A DNA stretch of 11,274 nucleotides from Stephanodiscus triporus (Eukaryota; Bacillariophyta; Thalassiosirophyceae; Thalassiosirales; Thalassiosiraceae). The position numbers were made by a program, and so were the translations under genes. The stretch is from assembly GCA_036939755.1 (NCBI GenBank), contig JALLAZ010000914.1:1-11274 (forward strand). The letters are read 5' to 3'. A model generated the notes under the pieces. It worked only from the letters and a program-made list of their open reading frames with translations. It searched no databases and was not told where the DNA came from. The stretch's first letter is position 1. The number at the start of each line of letters is the position of its first letter. This document shows positions 1 through 8,071 of the stretch, piece after piece.

Positions 1-782
1 GAACCTAGCAATTCTGCTTCCAATTCAGTCTGGGGCCGGCCTGCCGCCAAGTCCGAGTAAATCTGCAGCCGGATGGTCCTTAGACCTTCGCGCAGAGATT
101 GGCTTGTTTTGCCCAATGCCTTCTTATCGCCGATATCAAAGTACGTTCGAGATTGCTTGTTGTATTCTAGGAATCTGCCACCGAATTCACGTATCGCGTC
201 AACAATACCCTTGGATACTTTTCGCTTGTCATGTTCGTGGCATTTGGCATAAACATGTTTATTCATACGCACCAACTCTCTGTATATCTTATTTCCAGAA
301 AGTCGCAGATTGCCCTGTCCACGGCCATTGACGACGTCGAAGCGAGCAAGGGCGGTGATGGGCTCACTGGACCTTTGGGCAGCGTCGATGCGGAAGCAAG
401 CATGGGCAGCTATGAGCTCTCTTGACGTTTGGCTAGCGACGACATCGAAGGGAGCAGGGGCGATGATGGGCTCATTTGATGTTCCTTGTTGAGAATGCAT
501 TCTAAAGTCAGATATTGCCCGAACCTCAGGAGGACTATCCGTTTGAAAGTGGGTAAAGAGCTCGTTTAAGTTCACACATGTCTCCTCCTGTGAATCCGCG
601 CATGGTATCGGTTCGGGCAAGTCAAAGTCGGTCCTCTCGTCGAAAGATATTGTATTTGTGTAAGCTCGACGATCGGTATTGTTTGATAAGTCGGTTATCA
701 ACCGGAAAAAGTCCTCATCTAAATCCGCGCATGGTAGGAATTCAAGCGAGTCGATCGAGTCCATGGTGTGTATGGACTTCAT
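1..782 (-). CDS. DUF6824-domain protein, N-terminal 260 residues (runs off left edge)
   Basis: One reading frame stays open on the minus strand from a TAA at 860-858 down to the window edge. Its first ATG is at 782-780; a second, six codons later, is at 764. The 260 visible residues start with an acidic, Ser/Thr-rich segment (about 1-100). Three degenerate 18-residue repeats follow (101-154), then a DUF6824 domain (about 148-238). Domain landmarks are FDVVNGRG (148-155), a GN pair (163-164), YRELV (167-171), VDAI..FGGRFL (194-205), DIGDKKA (216-222) and KTSQSLREG (225-233). The usual NxHPGN of this family reads NLRLSGN here, so the His-Pro is lost. DUF6824 proteins are numerous in diatoms and their role is not established; regulatory or DNA-binding roles are only speculated. 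The C-terminus lies outside the window. It is divergent from the transporter pseudogene at 1565. The family call is firm; the exact start is less so, because an upstream exon cannot be excluded. Confidence 0.8.
   Translation of the reverse strand, partial: MKSIHTMDSIDSLEFLPCADLDEDFFRLITDLSNNTDRRAYTNTISFDERTDFDLPEPIPCADSQEETCVNLNELFTHFQTDSPPEVRAISDFRMHSQQGTSNEPIIAPAPFDVVASQTSRELIAAHACFRIDAAQRSSEPITALARFDVVNGRGQGNLRLSGNKIYRELVRMNKHVYAKCHEHDKRKVSKGIVDAIREFGGRFLEYNKQSRTYFDIGDKKALGKTSQSLREGLRTIRLQIYSDLAAGRPQTELEAELLG
321..482 (-). repeat. Three tandem 54-base (18-codon) degenerate repeats inside the DUF6824 gene
   Basis: The copies lie at 482-429, 428-375 and 374-321 and encode residues 101-118, 119-136 and 137-154. 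They share the pattern [TR]-S-x-E-[PL]-I-x-A-x-A-x-F-x-[VI]-[VD]. The third copy runs straight into the DUF6824 domain: its FDVVNGR is the domain start. The first copy also reads FDVV, while the second has drifted to FRID. The unit therefore looks like an in-frame duplication of the domain's leading edge plus its linker. The period is a whole number of codons, so the frame is kept. Confidence 0.7.
593..736 (-). repeat. Direct repeat of 15 identical bases, 129 bases apart, within the DUF6824 gene
   Basis: AATCCGCGCATGGTA (plus strand) occurs at 593-607 and 722-736. The 129-base offset equals 43 codons, so both copies are read in the same frame and give PCAD followed by an acidic stretch (LPCADLDEDF and IPCADSQEE). 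This suggests an old internal duplication in the N-terminal part of the protein, now diverged outside the core. Confidence 0.5.
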
Positions 783-1564
783 GTTTTGATTTTGAGAGCG
801 CGAATGGAACTGTCGAGTGCACGACCCTTCAGCAGGTTCCCTGACTTTCTTTTGGTCTTACTATTTGCAGGGTACTGCCCCAAGCACTTCTCCCTTTTCC
901 GGCGGGTAATAGAGTACAAACCAATGCGATTCACCGACACGACCACGCCTCTCACATAATAGAGCTTTTAGAGTATGAAACGAAACATGCAATAAGGTCT
1001 TGATCTTGATCAGGTACGGGTGCCTCGAACCATAAAACGTAGGAATTTATATGTTTTGGGCCTGTCCACGGGCAGCGTTTTTATGTGCCCTAGGCCCCTA
1101 AATGTGTGCATGCGCGTCGCGATTCTCCCGACGCAGGAGGGAGATGTACGCGAGGCGATATCGGACGTACGCGCACGGCCCGAGCGAGCCCACGTACAGC
1201 GAGTACAATGGGCGCGATCCCTCCTCTCGTCGTCGCCGGCCTCGTAGTGATCCCAGCACGCGGCGGAGAGTTTGCGAGCATGAGGCACGAGACGACTGAC
1301 CGTTGCCAAAACGCAACGCGGAAGCGCTCTGTGTCTGCTATCAGCGAGTATGAAAGCCAAGAGCCAAGAGCAAGAGCCACTGCATTGCTACAACCCAATC
1401 CAACACAAAAGTTGTCTCGCGTGGCAGATGGCAGTGTCTGTTTGTTACAAAAATAAATACACACGGGGCGAATGCATAGAGGCTCAAATGAGCACTCGAT
1501 CGTCGATCGTCGAGGAAATTATTGATTATTGCTAAGTCACTAACGTTCAGAGCTTGAAAACGCA
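783..1564. promoter_or_regulatory. Divergent intergenic region with CpG-rich patch
   Basis: This region separates the start of the DUF6824 gene (minus) from the start of the MFS transporter (plus). About 1100-1300 is markedly rich in G+C and CpG, while the flanks are more AT-rich. Several overlapping open frames on both strands fall in the patch; they are low-complexity Arg/Ala/Ser readings with no recognisable domain and are best explained by base composition. At 1498-1511 is a short CGATCGT tandem repeat (CGATCGTCGATCGT), about 55 bases before the transporter ATG. No TATA box or other defined element can be assigned with confidence. Promoter function is inferred from position. Confidence 0.4.
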
Positions 1565-3511
1565 ATGAAAGGGTTCAACCTTCAAGCGATATGCACTGCC
1601 TCTATAGGCGGCATTTTGTATGGATACAATATGGGCGTCATCTCCGGATCGTGGCCTCTCCTCTCGTCGTACTTCCAGCTCACTCCTTCTGAAGAGGACT
1701 GGATTGTTTCGCTTTTATATTTTGGTGCTGGGGTAGGGGCAGCCACCGGAGGATTTATTTGCGATTGGTACGGGAGAAAGCTCGCAATACTCGTCACAGG
1801 CGTGAGTGGGTGTTTAATTTTTTGGTGGGTCTAATTTTTGCCACATATGTTCTCTAACCCAGCATCAAATTATCGACCTCATGGTGCAGGTTGTGTTTGG
1901 AATAGTTTTTCTTTTGCTATCTAATGCTGAGTCTATTGAATGTTTGATGATCGGTCGTTTTGTCGTCGGATGGGCTGTGGCTGTGAGTGGCATTGCAGAT
2001 GTGACTTAACTCCATGAAATCAGCTCTGTTTGGGAGAAACGAGACGGTGAACGCGAGGGTGGTCGAAATGTGACAGAAGAAGAGGGAGCTGCTGATGCAT
2101 TTAACACAGATGGAGGATAAAGCACAGCGGAGGCGCGTGTTTCCATCGATGCACATAAAAGTGATACAGGTGAAAGAGGCAGTGTGGTTAGTGTCAATGC
2201 GGCATGCATTTCTTTGGGTTTTGTTTTAACTTATGGAGTGGCAGTTATCTGTGGTATATCCCAGAAAGTAACAGATGAGGCAAACGAGCAGGCCTCTGAT
2301 GCTTGGAGAGCTATGTTCTGATTTGCTGGACTTTTAGCTGCGTTGCAATTCTTTGGTATGCTATTTATTCCAGACAGTCCAGTGTGGCTGCATGGAAAAG
2401 GGCGCTTACAAGACGCTGTTACCTCGCAACAAAATTCTGGGAACATCAAGCTCTTCCGGGGAACCTTACTACCAAAATATACCCAAAATCGCCGTGAAAG
2501 TATTGGTATTGAAATGCATGACATCTCTTGTTCTTCATCTGCAGAAGAGGATCAACCGAATGCGCCTTCTCGACTTCGAAATGCAAACGCTGCAGACTGC
2601 ATAGGAAATCTGTGGATAAAAATCATGACAGCTCCATCCCAAATAAAGGTCCATTTTCGGCGAATGTTACCGTATAAAAGCCAGTGCGTCATTGCATTCT
2701 TTCTTGCTAAGTCAATTTTGTGGACATTCTAGCATCCTGAACTTTGCACCTGAAATCTTTGACATGCCTATGTGGGGGATGCTTTTTCAGCAAACTTCGA
2801 TTGAGTTAACTCCGATTGAACTCACAGTAGGAATTGGACTCCTCAAATTCCCTACAACATGCTTAGTCATCTTGAGCATAGAAAGGAGCGGTAGGCGATT
2901 GTGGCTCTTCTCTGGAATGTCAATCATCCTACATTTCATTCAATGGCCGCGATAATGGTATTGGAGATAACTCTGAGATACAGCAACTTTCCTCCTCTTT
3001 GAAAAACCAGCTGGGCATTGTCGGTATTTATGGTGTTGCCATTGGATATGCCGCGTCGTATGGTCCACTTACATGGCTCATCATCTCTGAACTATTCCCC
3101 TCTTCCATTCGCGGACGAGCCCTTGGCTTTGCTACCGTTGTTACATACATGTCTGCCGGCTTGGTCTCGAATACATTTTTATCTATTCAAGAGAAATTTG
3201 GACTGTCTACGTGCTTTGCTTTGTATTGGATGTCAACATTTTTTTCCATTGCGTTCGTATGGTTGGCTCTGCCAGATACCGGCGGAGCAAAGTCTGCGGA
3301 AGAAATCGGAATGGAGTTGAAAAGGATGTGGATTTGGCGAGGTCGGTCTAGTGATGGCGAAAAATCTTCATCAAAGCCCACCTTCTCAACCTTTTCAAAC
3401 AATCATGACATAATAGTTTCGCCTGATGAAGCAAGTGTCAGCTCTTCAACTGTAATGCCTCAAGTCGATCATTCGGCATTAAAACCGCGACGGAGTCTTT
3501 CTCTTATTTGA
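1565..3511 (+). pseudogene. MFS sugar-porter family transporter, disrupted
   Basis: Conserved blocks cover a whole 12-helix sugar porter (a proton- or facilitated-type sugar carrier in a membrane): GGILYGYNMGVISG at the N-terminus, DWYGRK (1763-1780), GRFVVGWAVAVSGIAD, a GSVVSVNAACISLG block, PDSPVWLHGKGR, FCGHSSILNFAPEIF, GPLTWLIISELFPSSIRGR and LPDTGGAKSAEEI. Exon 1 is 1565-1801; a likely intron 1802-1889 (GTGAGT...CAG) precedes exon 2. Exon 2 is broken by TAA at 2007-2009, where the family usually has an aromatic residue before L-x-E-I-S. Further stops are TAA at 2118-2120 and TGA at 2319-2321 (probably from TGG). The frame then shifts near 2705-2712 and again near 2935-2950; the last frame runs from there to a TGA at 3509. 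A hydrophilic insert of about 55 codons lies between helices 4 and 5. A hydrophilic tail follows the last helix. Substrate cannot be told. Sequencing error could explain indels but hardly the stop codons. Confidence 0.8.
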
Positions 3512-4202
3512 CAATGACTGTCTAACTGTAAGTTAACCCGAACACTGCCAAGACAAGTAGAAAAGTAGGTGGGGATTGGCTCATCCAACTTAGGCTGATG
3601 AACGTTGGAATGTTTTACTGATTCACAACTGGAGTCAGTGAAGTACGTATACGGTTCCACAACTGTTATTTTCAATCAGCAGGACTCTCTCATGCAGCAT
3701 TGGTAAAGTATCAATTTGCCAACGGGAAGTCAGGCAGGGGGCCGACATGGTTCCAAACCCAAATCCAGCGTGTCCTTGGCACATGTTGTGCTCGCTTTGT
3801 TGTCGCAGAGGTGCAGCGAGCGGGAAGCCTCTCGACTCACTGGAAGTGAGCGCCCTTCCATCACTGTGGTCGATCTCCTTCGATGTATTGTACGAGAGGT
3901 AACTACTAAACAAAAATTTAATGTATTTTGATCAAGTACATCTGCACTACAGAGTTCAATGAACTCATCGTCGGAAATCTGAACAGCATGCTGGTCTGTA
4001 ATTTTACCGATCACCAATCGAAAGTGAGAGGCTTTACCATTATATACACACCTCCAACAGCCAGCGACAGCGGTTGACCCTAGCCGGACTGGTCATCTCT
4101 TGCCCAACTTTCTTATCAAGATTACAAAATCTCGTTCCTCCACCATGCGCACGGCACCACCGCCAACTTCTTCAATATTCATCAGTATAGTGAATGCCAT
4201 TA
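3512..4202. other. Convergent intergenic region, no gene recognised
   Basis: This lies between the 3' ends of the transporter pseudogene and the ataxin-10 gene. Open frames of up to 95 codons exist on both strands (for example minus 4017-3730, and a 35-codon minus ORF at 4200-4093 just after the ataxin-10 stop). None shows a recognisable domain and they overlap one another. No tRNA-like A/B boxes were seen. It probably holds the two 3' untranslated regions. Confidence 0.4.
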
Positions 4203-7200
4203 TCATGCCCAATTTATTACTTTGTCTGTGTCTGAATCACTGGGTTCCTGGCCTGGAGCTCTTCTCTTCACGCGCACATTGCCTTTTGCATCCATGTCTA
4301 TCTTGACTCCTATTTGACGGAGTTCAGGCGTATCGCTCAACACTTGATTTGCTTCTAAGCGTCTCACGGTTTCAGCATTGGCGTCATTACCCTCAACTGC
4401 ATTTCGTATAGCTACAATACACCACTCACGCAGGGTAAAGCATGCATGTGCAAGGGAAGTGGCAGATAAGATCACATGAAGTCCTGTGCGTTCAGTTGGT
4501 AGTCCATTGTTAGTTCGTGGAGTAGCATTGAAGAAGGCTAATTTTGAGGAGGCTGATTTTGAGGCGGCCACCTCAACTTCGAGCATAGGTATCGGTGTTA
4601 TTCGCAAAATGTCTTGATTGTAACGGCATTGATAGACAATATTACCAATCAAACGAACCATCATGATTGCTGTCTGCTGGTCTTGTGGGGAAAGCATCAA
4701 CTCACGAGCTTTCCGACCAGCGTTGTCTGCCAGAGCTCTGTCCAATATTCGCCCCAAATCTTTGCAGCAGCTAGAAATTAGAGACGTTTCTCGTCCAAGT
4801 ACTGATCTTGCATCTGCAATGAAGCATTTGCTTTTCCAAATATTTCCACTGCCACTGTTATTGTGACCAGCATGCCTTCCGAGAGATAGCGCAAGAATAT
4901 CACACAAGTCAGCAATGATGCGAGTTGTGCAGTCTTTTTCACCATCATACAGTTCAGCACATTGGCCTTGTCGCAGAGCATCTGCACGAAGTCGAATTTC
5001 CTCTACTTCATTCGCAAGAGATAGCAACACTGGAACAGCAGTCCTGGAGTCACTTGCCGAAGATGACTGTCCCCCAGCACTATGATCTGCCCTCCCCCAC
5101 AATGGGTGTGGTCTTGTCGTCACTGCCATGCCAACTGATTTGGCCGATCCTCCAGTCCCTCCAGTTGAATGATAAGCGTCGACGGCCTGGCGAATACAGG
5201 AGACAAGAATAACCTGTTCAGGTGTTACCGAGTTTGACATCCCACCTACAGATCTAAGCATTTGTTGAAGTAAGCCACGGGAGGCAATACGTTCCAATAT
5301 CAATGTAATCCATTCAGTGGCAGAGTCTGACACGTCTTCAGGGGATGCAGGCGATATGAACTTTGGTTGAGACAGTGACTTATGTTCCATCCTGAATGCT
5401 GACTGAATTAATATTGCCTTGGCGGGCAATATGCTCCTCAGCAATCCATTCAGCAAAACTCCATCAGATGCAACCTCAAACCACAAATCAACCGGTTTCG
5501 CACAATGCTCCTCCTCGTCGAGGAAGCTATCCCTAATTGGGCAACCCTTTTGACGTAGAGTTGCGGTTTCGTTGTGTTCCTCGTGGCGTTTTTTTGCCAT
5601 TTCGCGACGTTTCATTTCGTCGACCAATTCCAGCAACGACTCTCGTGCTTCCAAACTCGTAAGCAAGTTATGAAGTGCTGCTGCGACTGCGTCAAGTACT
5701 TCACGATCCTCGGAGAGATCTCCGCGTCCACCTTTAACATCAGATGTGTGGACTTTCGCAGATGTTGCAACCAGGTCAGACCAACATATCACGTTGTTGT
5801 CGGCGATTCCTTGGTTTGCGCGTTCCCTGGAACCCAAAACCAACCCCGTCATCCGCATTTCAATCAAGTCGGGGTTTGGTGAAAATGGCACATCCCTCAG
5901 GACGATTTCAGCCGCCATAGGGCTGTCTGTGACAATGTTGCATAGAAGACGCGCCGCGAGGACGCGAACTCTCTGCTTTCCTCGTTCAATTGAGGACACA
6001 TACTCAGCGCGATCATCGTCATCTGACGCGACAGGCATGGTATCACTCTCCTCGAAAGATTGACATGACCTATCCGAATGAATGATTTCCACCAGGGGAA
6101 TTTGCAGTCCATAATAATGACGTGACGCCCTGAATTCACAGTGCTCATCATCTGGAGTGAAACCCTTAACTACCGCCTCCTGCAAATCCTGTCTAAGCTC
6201 CCTTGCAATTCTATATATTTCTACTTCATCACCTTCGTTAGAGGATTGCGATGACTTCTGCCCCGGCTGTGCGTCTTCCATACAATGGAGGGCCAAACAT
6301 GACAAAGCAAATTGCAAAGCGCGCTTTGCTTCGGTTGTGTGTGCCTTGATTACGGCCAGCGATACGGGCTCTTCGTTTTGATTGGCTCGCCCACAGTGCC
6401 TCCTTGCAAACAAGGTCAATACTGCAGTCAACGGTCTGAGATGGCTCATGAACATGTTCTTCACGACATTTTGCCCCGAGGCAGAATCCCGGAAAGCAGT
6501 CTTGGCAAGCTTGCATGACTTGGACAGGGAGGACCAATCCACAGAAGACACAATTTTGTCATCATGAGTATTCACGAATGCGTTCACAGGAGAGTAGTAA
6601 GCGATGGCTTCCTTCCCCCCCCGATGTGTACAACTTTGATCAAGTTCATCTGCGCCCTCATCCGAGTCGAGGTCAATGACCAAACTCCCAAGTGATCGAT
6701 TGGGTGCGAATAATTCTCGTTGTTCTTCAAAGGACATTTCAGATAGGGTCCTCCCCCCCACTATACTACCATGTCGCCTGACTCCATGATCCTCATGGCC
6801 TGCTTCAGATATTGAGGTGGCCGAAGACTTCATGCGCTCCTCCATCCTCGCGATCATCTCAGCCAAGGTCCCATCGTTCGAACTCTCCGCGAGGGATTCA
6901 TAATCCGTCAGCAGAGTGCTACCGAGCATGCTTTGCGGCATGCTAGATGTGTTGGATCTCATCAAGCTGCCGTAGCCGTTGGAGTGCGAGTATGAGGAAG
7001 AGAGGACGCTATCGTGACGATCGGACACGACTTTCCCCCCCTCGTGTTCGTGGGGGTATAGCCCATCGATTTCGTCGTAGAGAGCGCTCTCATCGGCGTC
7101 GATCATCGGTCCATCGAATTTCTGGTCGAATTCGTAGAATACGACGGAGTCAGAAAAGGCAGAGCTGTGCGCCTTGCCCCCTCCGTCGTCTTCGTCGCCG

Positions 7201-7316
7201 CCGGTTTCGGTGGCACGGCCGCCGCCCCCGCCAGCACCTTTACCACGACGTCGACCATTCCGCTTAGTGCTGATGATCATTTTTTCGGGAACGAATTCCT
7301 CCGGGGATGAACTCAT
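4203..7316 (-). CDS. ATXN10: Ataxin-10 homologue, 1037 residues
   Basis: This is an intronless frame ending in TGA at 4205-4203. The frame stays open to 7340, but the codon there is TTG; the first ATG, with an upstream in-frame stop and no other ATG, is at 7316-7314. The C-terminal part (about 882-1017) matches the ataxin-10 C-terminal domain. Key elements are VRLIGNIVYQCRYNQD, then LREWCIVAIRNAVEGNDAN, then ELRQIGVKIDMDAKGNVRV. The middle holds helical armadillo-like stretches, for example VLAARLLCNIVTDSPMAAE and VAAALHNLLTSLEARESLLE. The first 250 or so residues are low-complexity: a basic, Gly-rich stretch (KRNGRRRGKGAGGGGG), then Ser- and Asp/Glu-rich sequence, probably disordered. Human ataxin-10 is 475 residues, so this protein is about twice as long. 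In animals the family is tied to cytokinesis, neurite survival and the nephrocystin network at cilia; its role in algae is unknown. It is divergent from DNAAF1. The family call rests on the C-terminal domain and is good; the N-terminus could not be matched to anything. Confidence 0.8.
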   Translation of the reverse strand: MSSSPEEFVPEKMIISTKRNGRRRGKGAGGGGGRATETGGDEDDGGGKAHSSAFSDSVVFYEFDQKFDGPMIDADESALYDEIDGLYPHEHEGGKVVSDRHDSVLSSSYSHSNGYGSLMRSNTSSMPQSMLGSTLLTDYESLAESSNDGTLAEMIARMEERMKSSATSISEAGHEDHGVRRHGSIVGGRTLSEMSFEEQRELFAPNRSLGSLVIDLDSDEGADELDQSCTHRGGKEAIAYYSPVNAFVNTHDDKIVSSVDWSSLSKSCKLAKTAFRDSASGQNVVKNMFMSHLRPLTAVLTLFARRHCGRANQNEEPVSLAVIKAHTTEAKRALQFALSCLALHCMEDAQPGQKSSQSSNEGDEVEIYRIARELRQDLQEAVVKGFTPDDEHCEFRASRHYYGLQIPLVEIIHSDRSCQSFEESDTMPVASDDDDRAEYVSSIERGKQRVRVLAARLLCNIVTDSPMAAEIVLRDVPFSPNPDLIEMRMTGLVLGSRERANQGIADNNVICWSDLVATSAKVHTSDVKGGRGDLSEDREVLDAVAAALHNLLTSLEARESLLELVDEMKRREMAKKRHEEHNETATLRQKGCPIRDSFLDEEEHCAKPVDLWFEVASDGVLLNGLLRSILPAKAILIQSAFRMEHKSLSQPKFISPASPEDVSDSATEWITLILERIASRGLLQQMLRSVGGMSNSVTPEQVILVSCIRQAVDAYHSTGGTGGSAKSVGMAVTTRPHPLWGRADHSAGGQSSSASDSRTAVPVLLSLANEVEEIRLRADALRQGQCAELYDGEKDCTTRIIADLCDILALSLGRHAGHNNSGSGNIWKSKCFIADARSVLGRETSLISSCCKDLGRILDRALADNAGRKARELMLSPQDQQTAIMMVRLIGNIVYQCRYNQDILRITPIPMLEVEVAASKSASSKLAFFNATPRTNNGLPTERTGLHVILSATSLAHACFTLREWCIVAIRNAVEGNDANAETVRRLEANQVLSDTPELRQIGVKIDMDAKGNVRVKRRAPGQEPSDSDTDKVINWA

Positions 7317-8071
7317 TGTGATAGGAAATGAAGTAGACAAAAATAAGAGTGAGGTAAAGCATAGGTCGGCAAATATGGCTATTCCCCGTAGCAGATATGT
7401 AGATAGTAGAGATACAATATATTATGGCGGCTCGAAGGAAGAAGTCAAGACGAGAGCACACTACACATACACGATACCTGCTGAGCGAATTTATATCAGA
7501 AACTCGTGAATGCTTGCTTGCGTTTTTTTATTATTAGGTACGGATCGGTACAACTTCTACAAATTCCATTGTAGAAAAAGCCAGAATCATGTCATTAAGC
7601 GTAAAAAATCATTTTGTGTCTCTTTCATCAGTACGTATGGTACTTACTACTACAACTTCGCTCTCTACAGATACACCCTAAAAGGATCCATCGAGCGCTG
7701 GCGCGTAGATCGTGATCATCGTCCAAGAACAGTGTCGAGTGTGCGCCGCGATGCCTCGTCGTGTGTATGCTGGAGCGGTTCGCGTCCCTATCGTCGTCGA
7801 TCGTGGCGACGTTGGCGCCGCGACGCCCCCCTCGCTCAGCCCGTCGACTCGAGGCGGCTGCTCACGACTCACGACGCCGCAGGGCTCGGAGCTGATCGAA
7901 TCCGCCGATCGCGATCGTGCTCGTGGCAGTGCTGGTCCTCGGTCGAGGGCACACTGCTGGCATACTCTGGCTGCAGGGATATTTTCGTGGACTTAAAATT
8001 TTGCAACGATAATAATAATTGAAAAACCTTGTAAATAAGTCACAAGCTCAACACAGGCAAAAGAGTCGGCG
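7317..8071. promoter_or_regulatory. Divergent region between ataxin-10 and DNAAF1
   Basis: These 755 bases separate two head-to-head start codons and must hold both 5' untranslated regions and promoters. About 7690-7960 is very rich in CpG, with many CGTCG/CGATCG strings; both flanks are AT-rich (for example around 7410-7425 and 7995-8035). A 170-codon plus-strand frame (7510-8022) and shorter frames run through the patch. Their Arg/Ser-rich translations show no domain and look like composition artefacts. No ciliary X-box-like inverted repeat was found near either start. No individual promoter element can be fixed. Confidence 0.45.

Noticed and set aside
310..492. Plus-strand frame containing an 18-residue repeat
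   Set aside because: It is the shadow of the repeat in the minus-strand DUF6824 gene, whose frame continues into a recognised domain.
1010..1464. Overlapping open frames on both strands in the GC-rich patch
   Set aside because: They occur in five frames at once, are Arg/Ala/Ser-rich without any domain, and are explained by base composition.
2007..2321. Stop-codon reassignment to explain TAA and TGA inside the transporter
   Set aside because: DNAAF1, the pseudogene's own last frame and ataxin-10 end in TGA, FNT ends in TAG; frameshifts in the same gene fit decay better.
4203..7316. Reading the long minus-strand protein as a WAPL-like cohesin regulator
   Set aside because: The C-terminal REW...AIRN...EGN and QIGVKID blocks fit the ataxin-10 C-terminal domain, and no WAPL motif was seen.
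7317..7340. Extending ataxin-10 by eight codons to 7340
   Set aside because: The codon at 7340 is TTG; the first ATG in this frame is at 7316, and a eukaryotic nuclear gene would normally start there.
7510..8022. 170-codon plus-strand frame upstream of DNAAF1
   Set aside because: Its second half is Arg-rich translation of CpG-dense sequence with no domain; rival frames exist on both strands.
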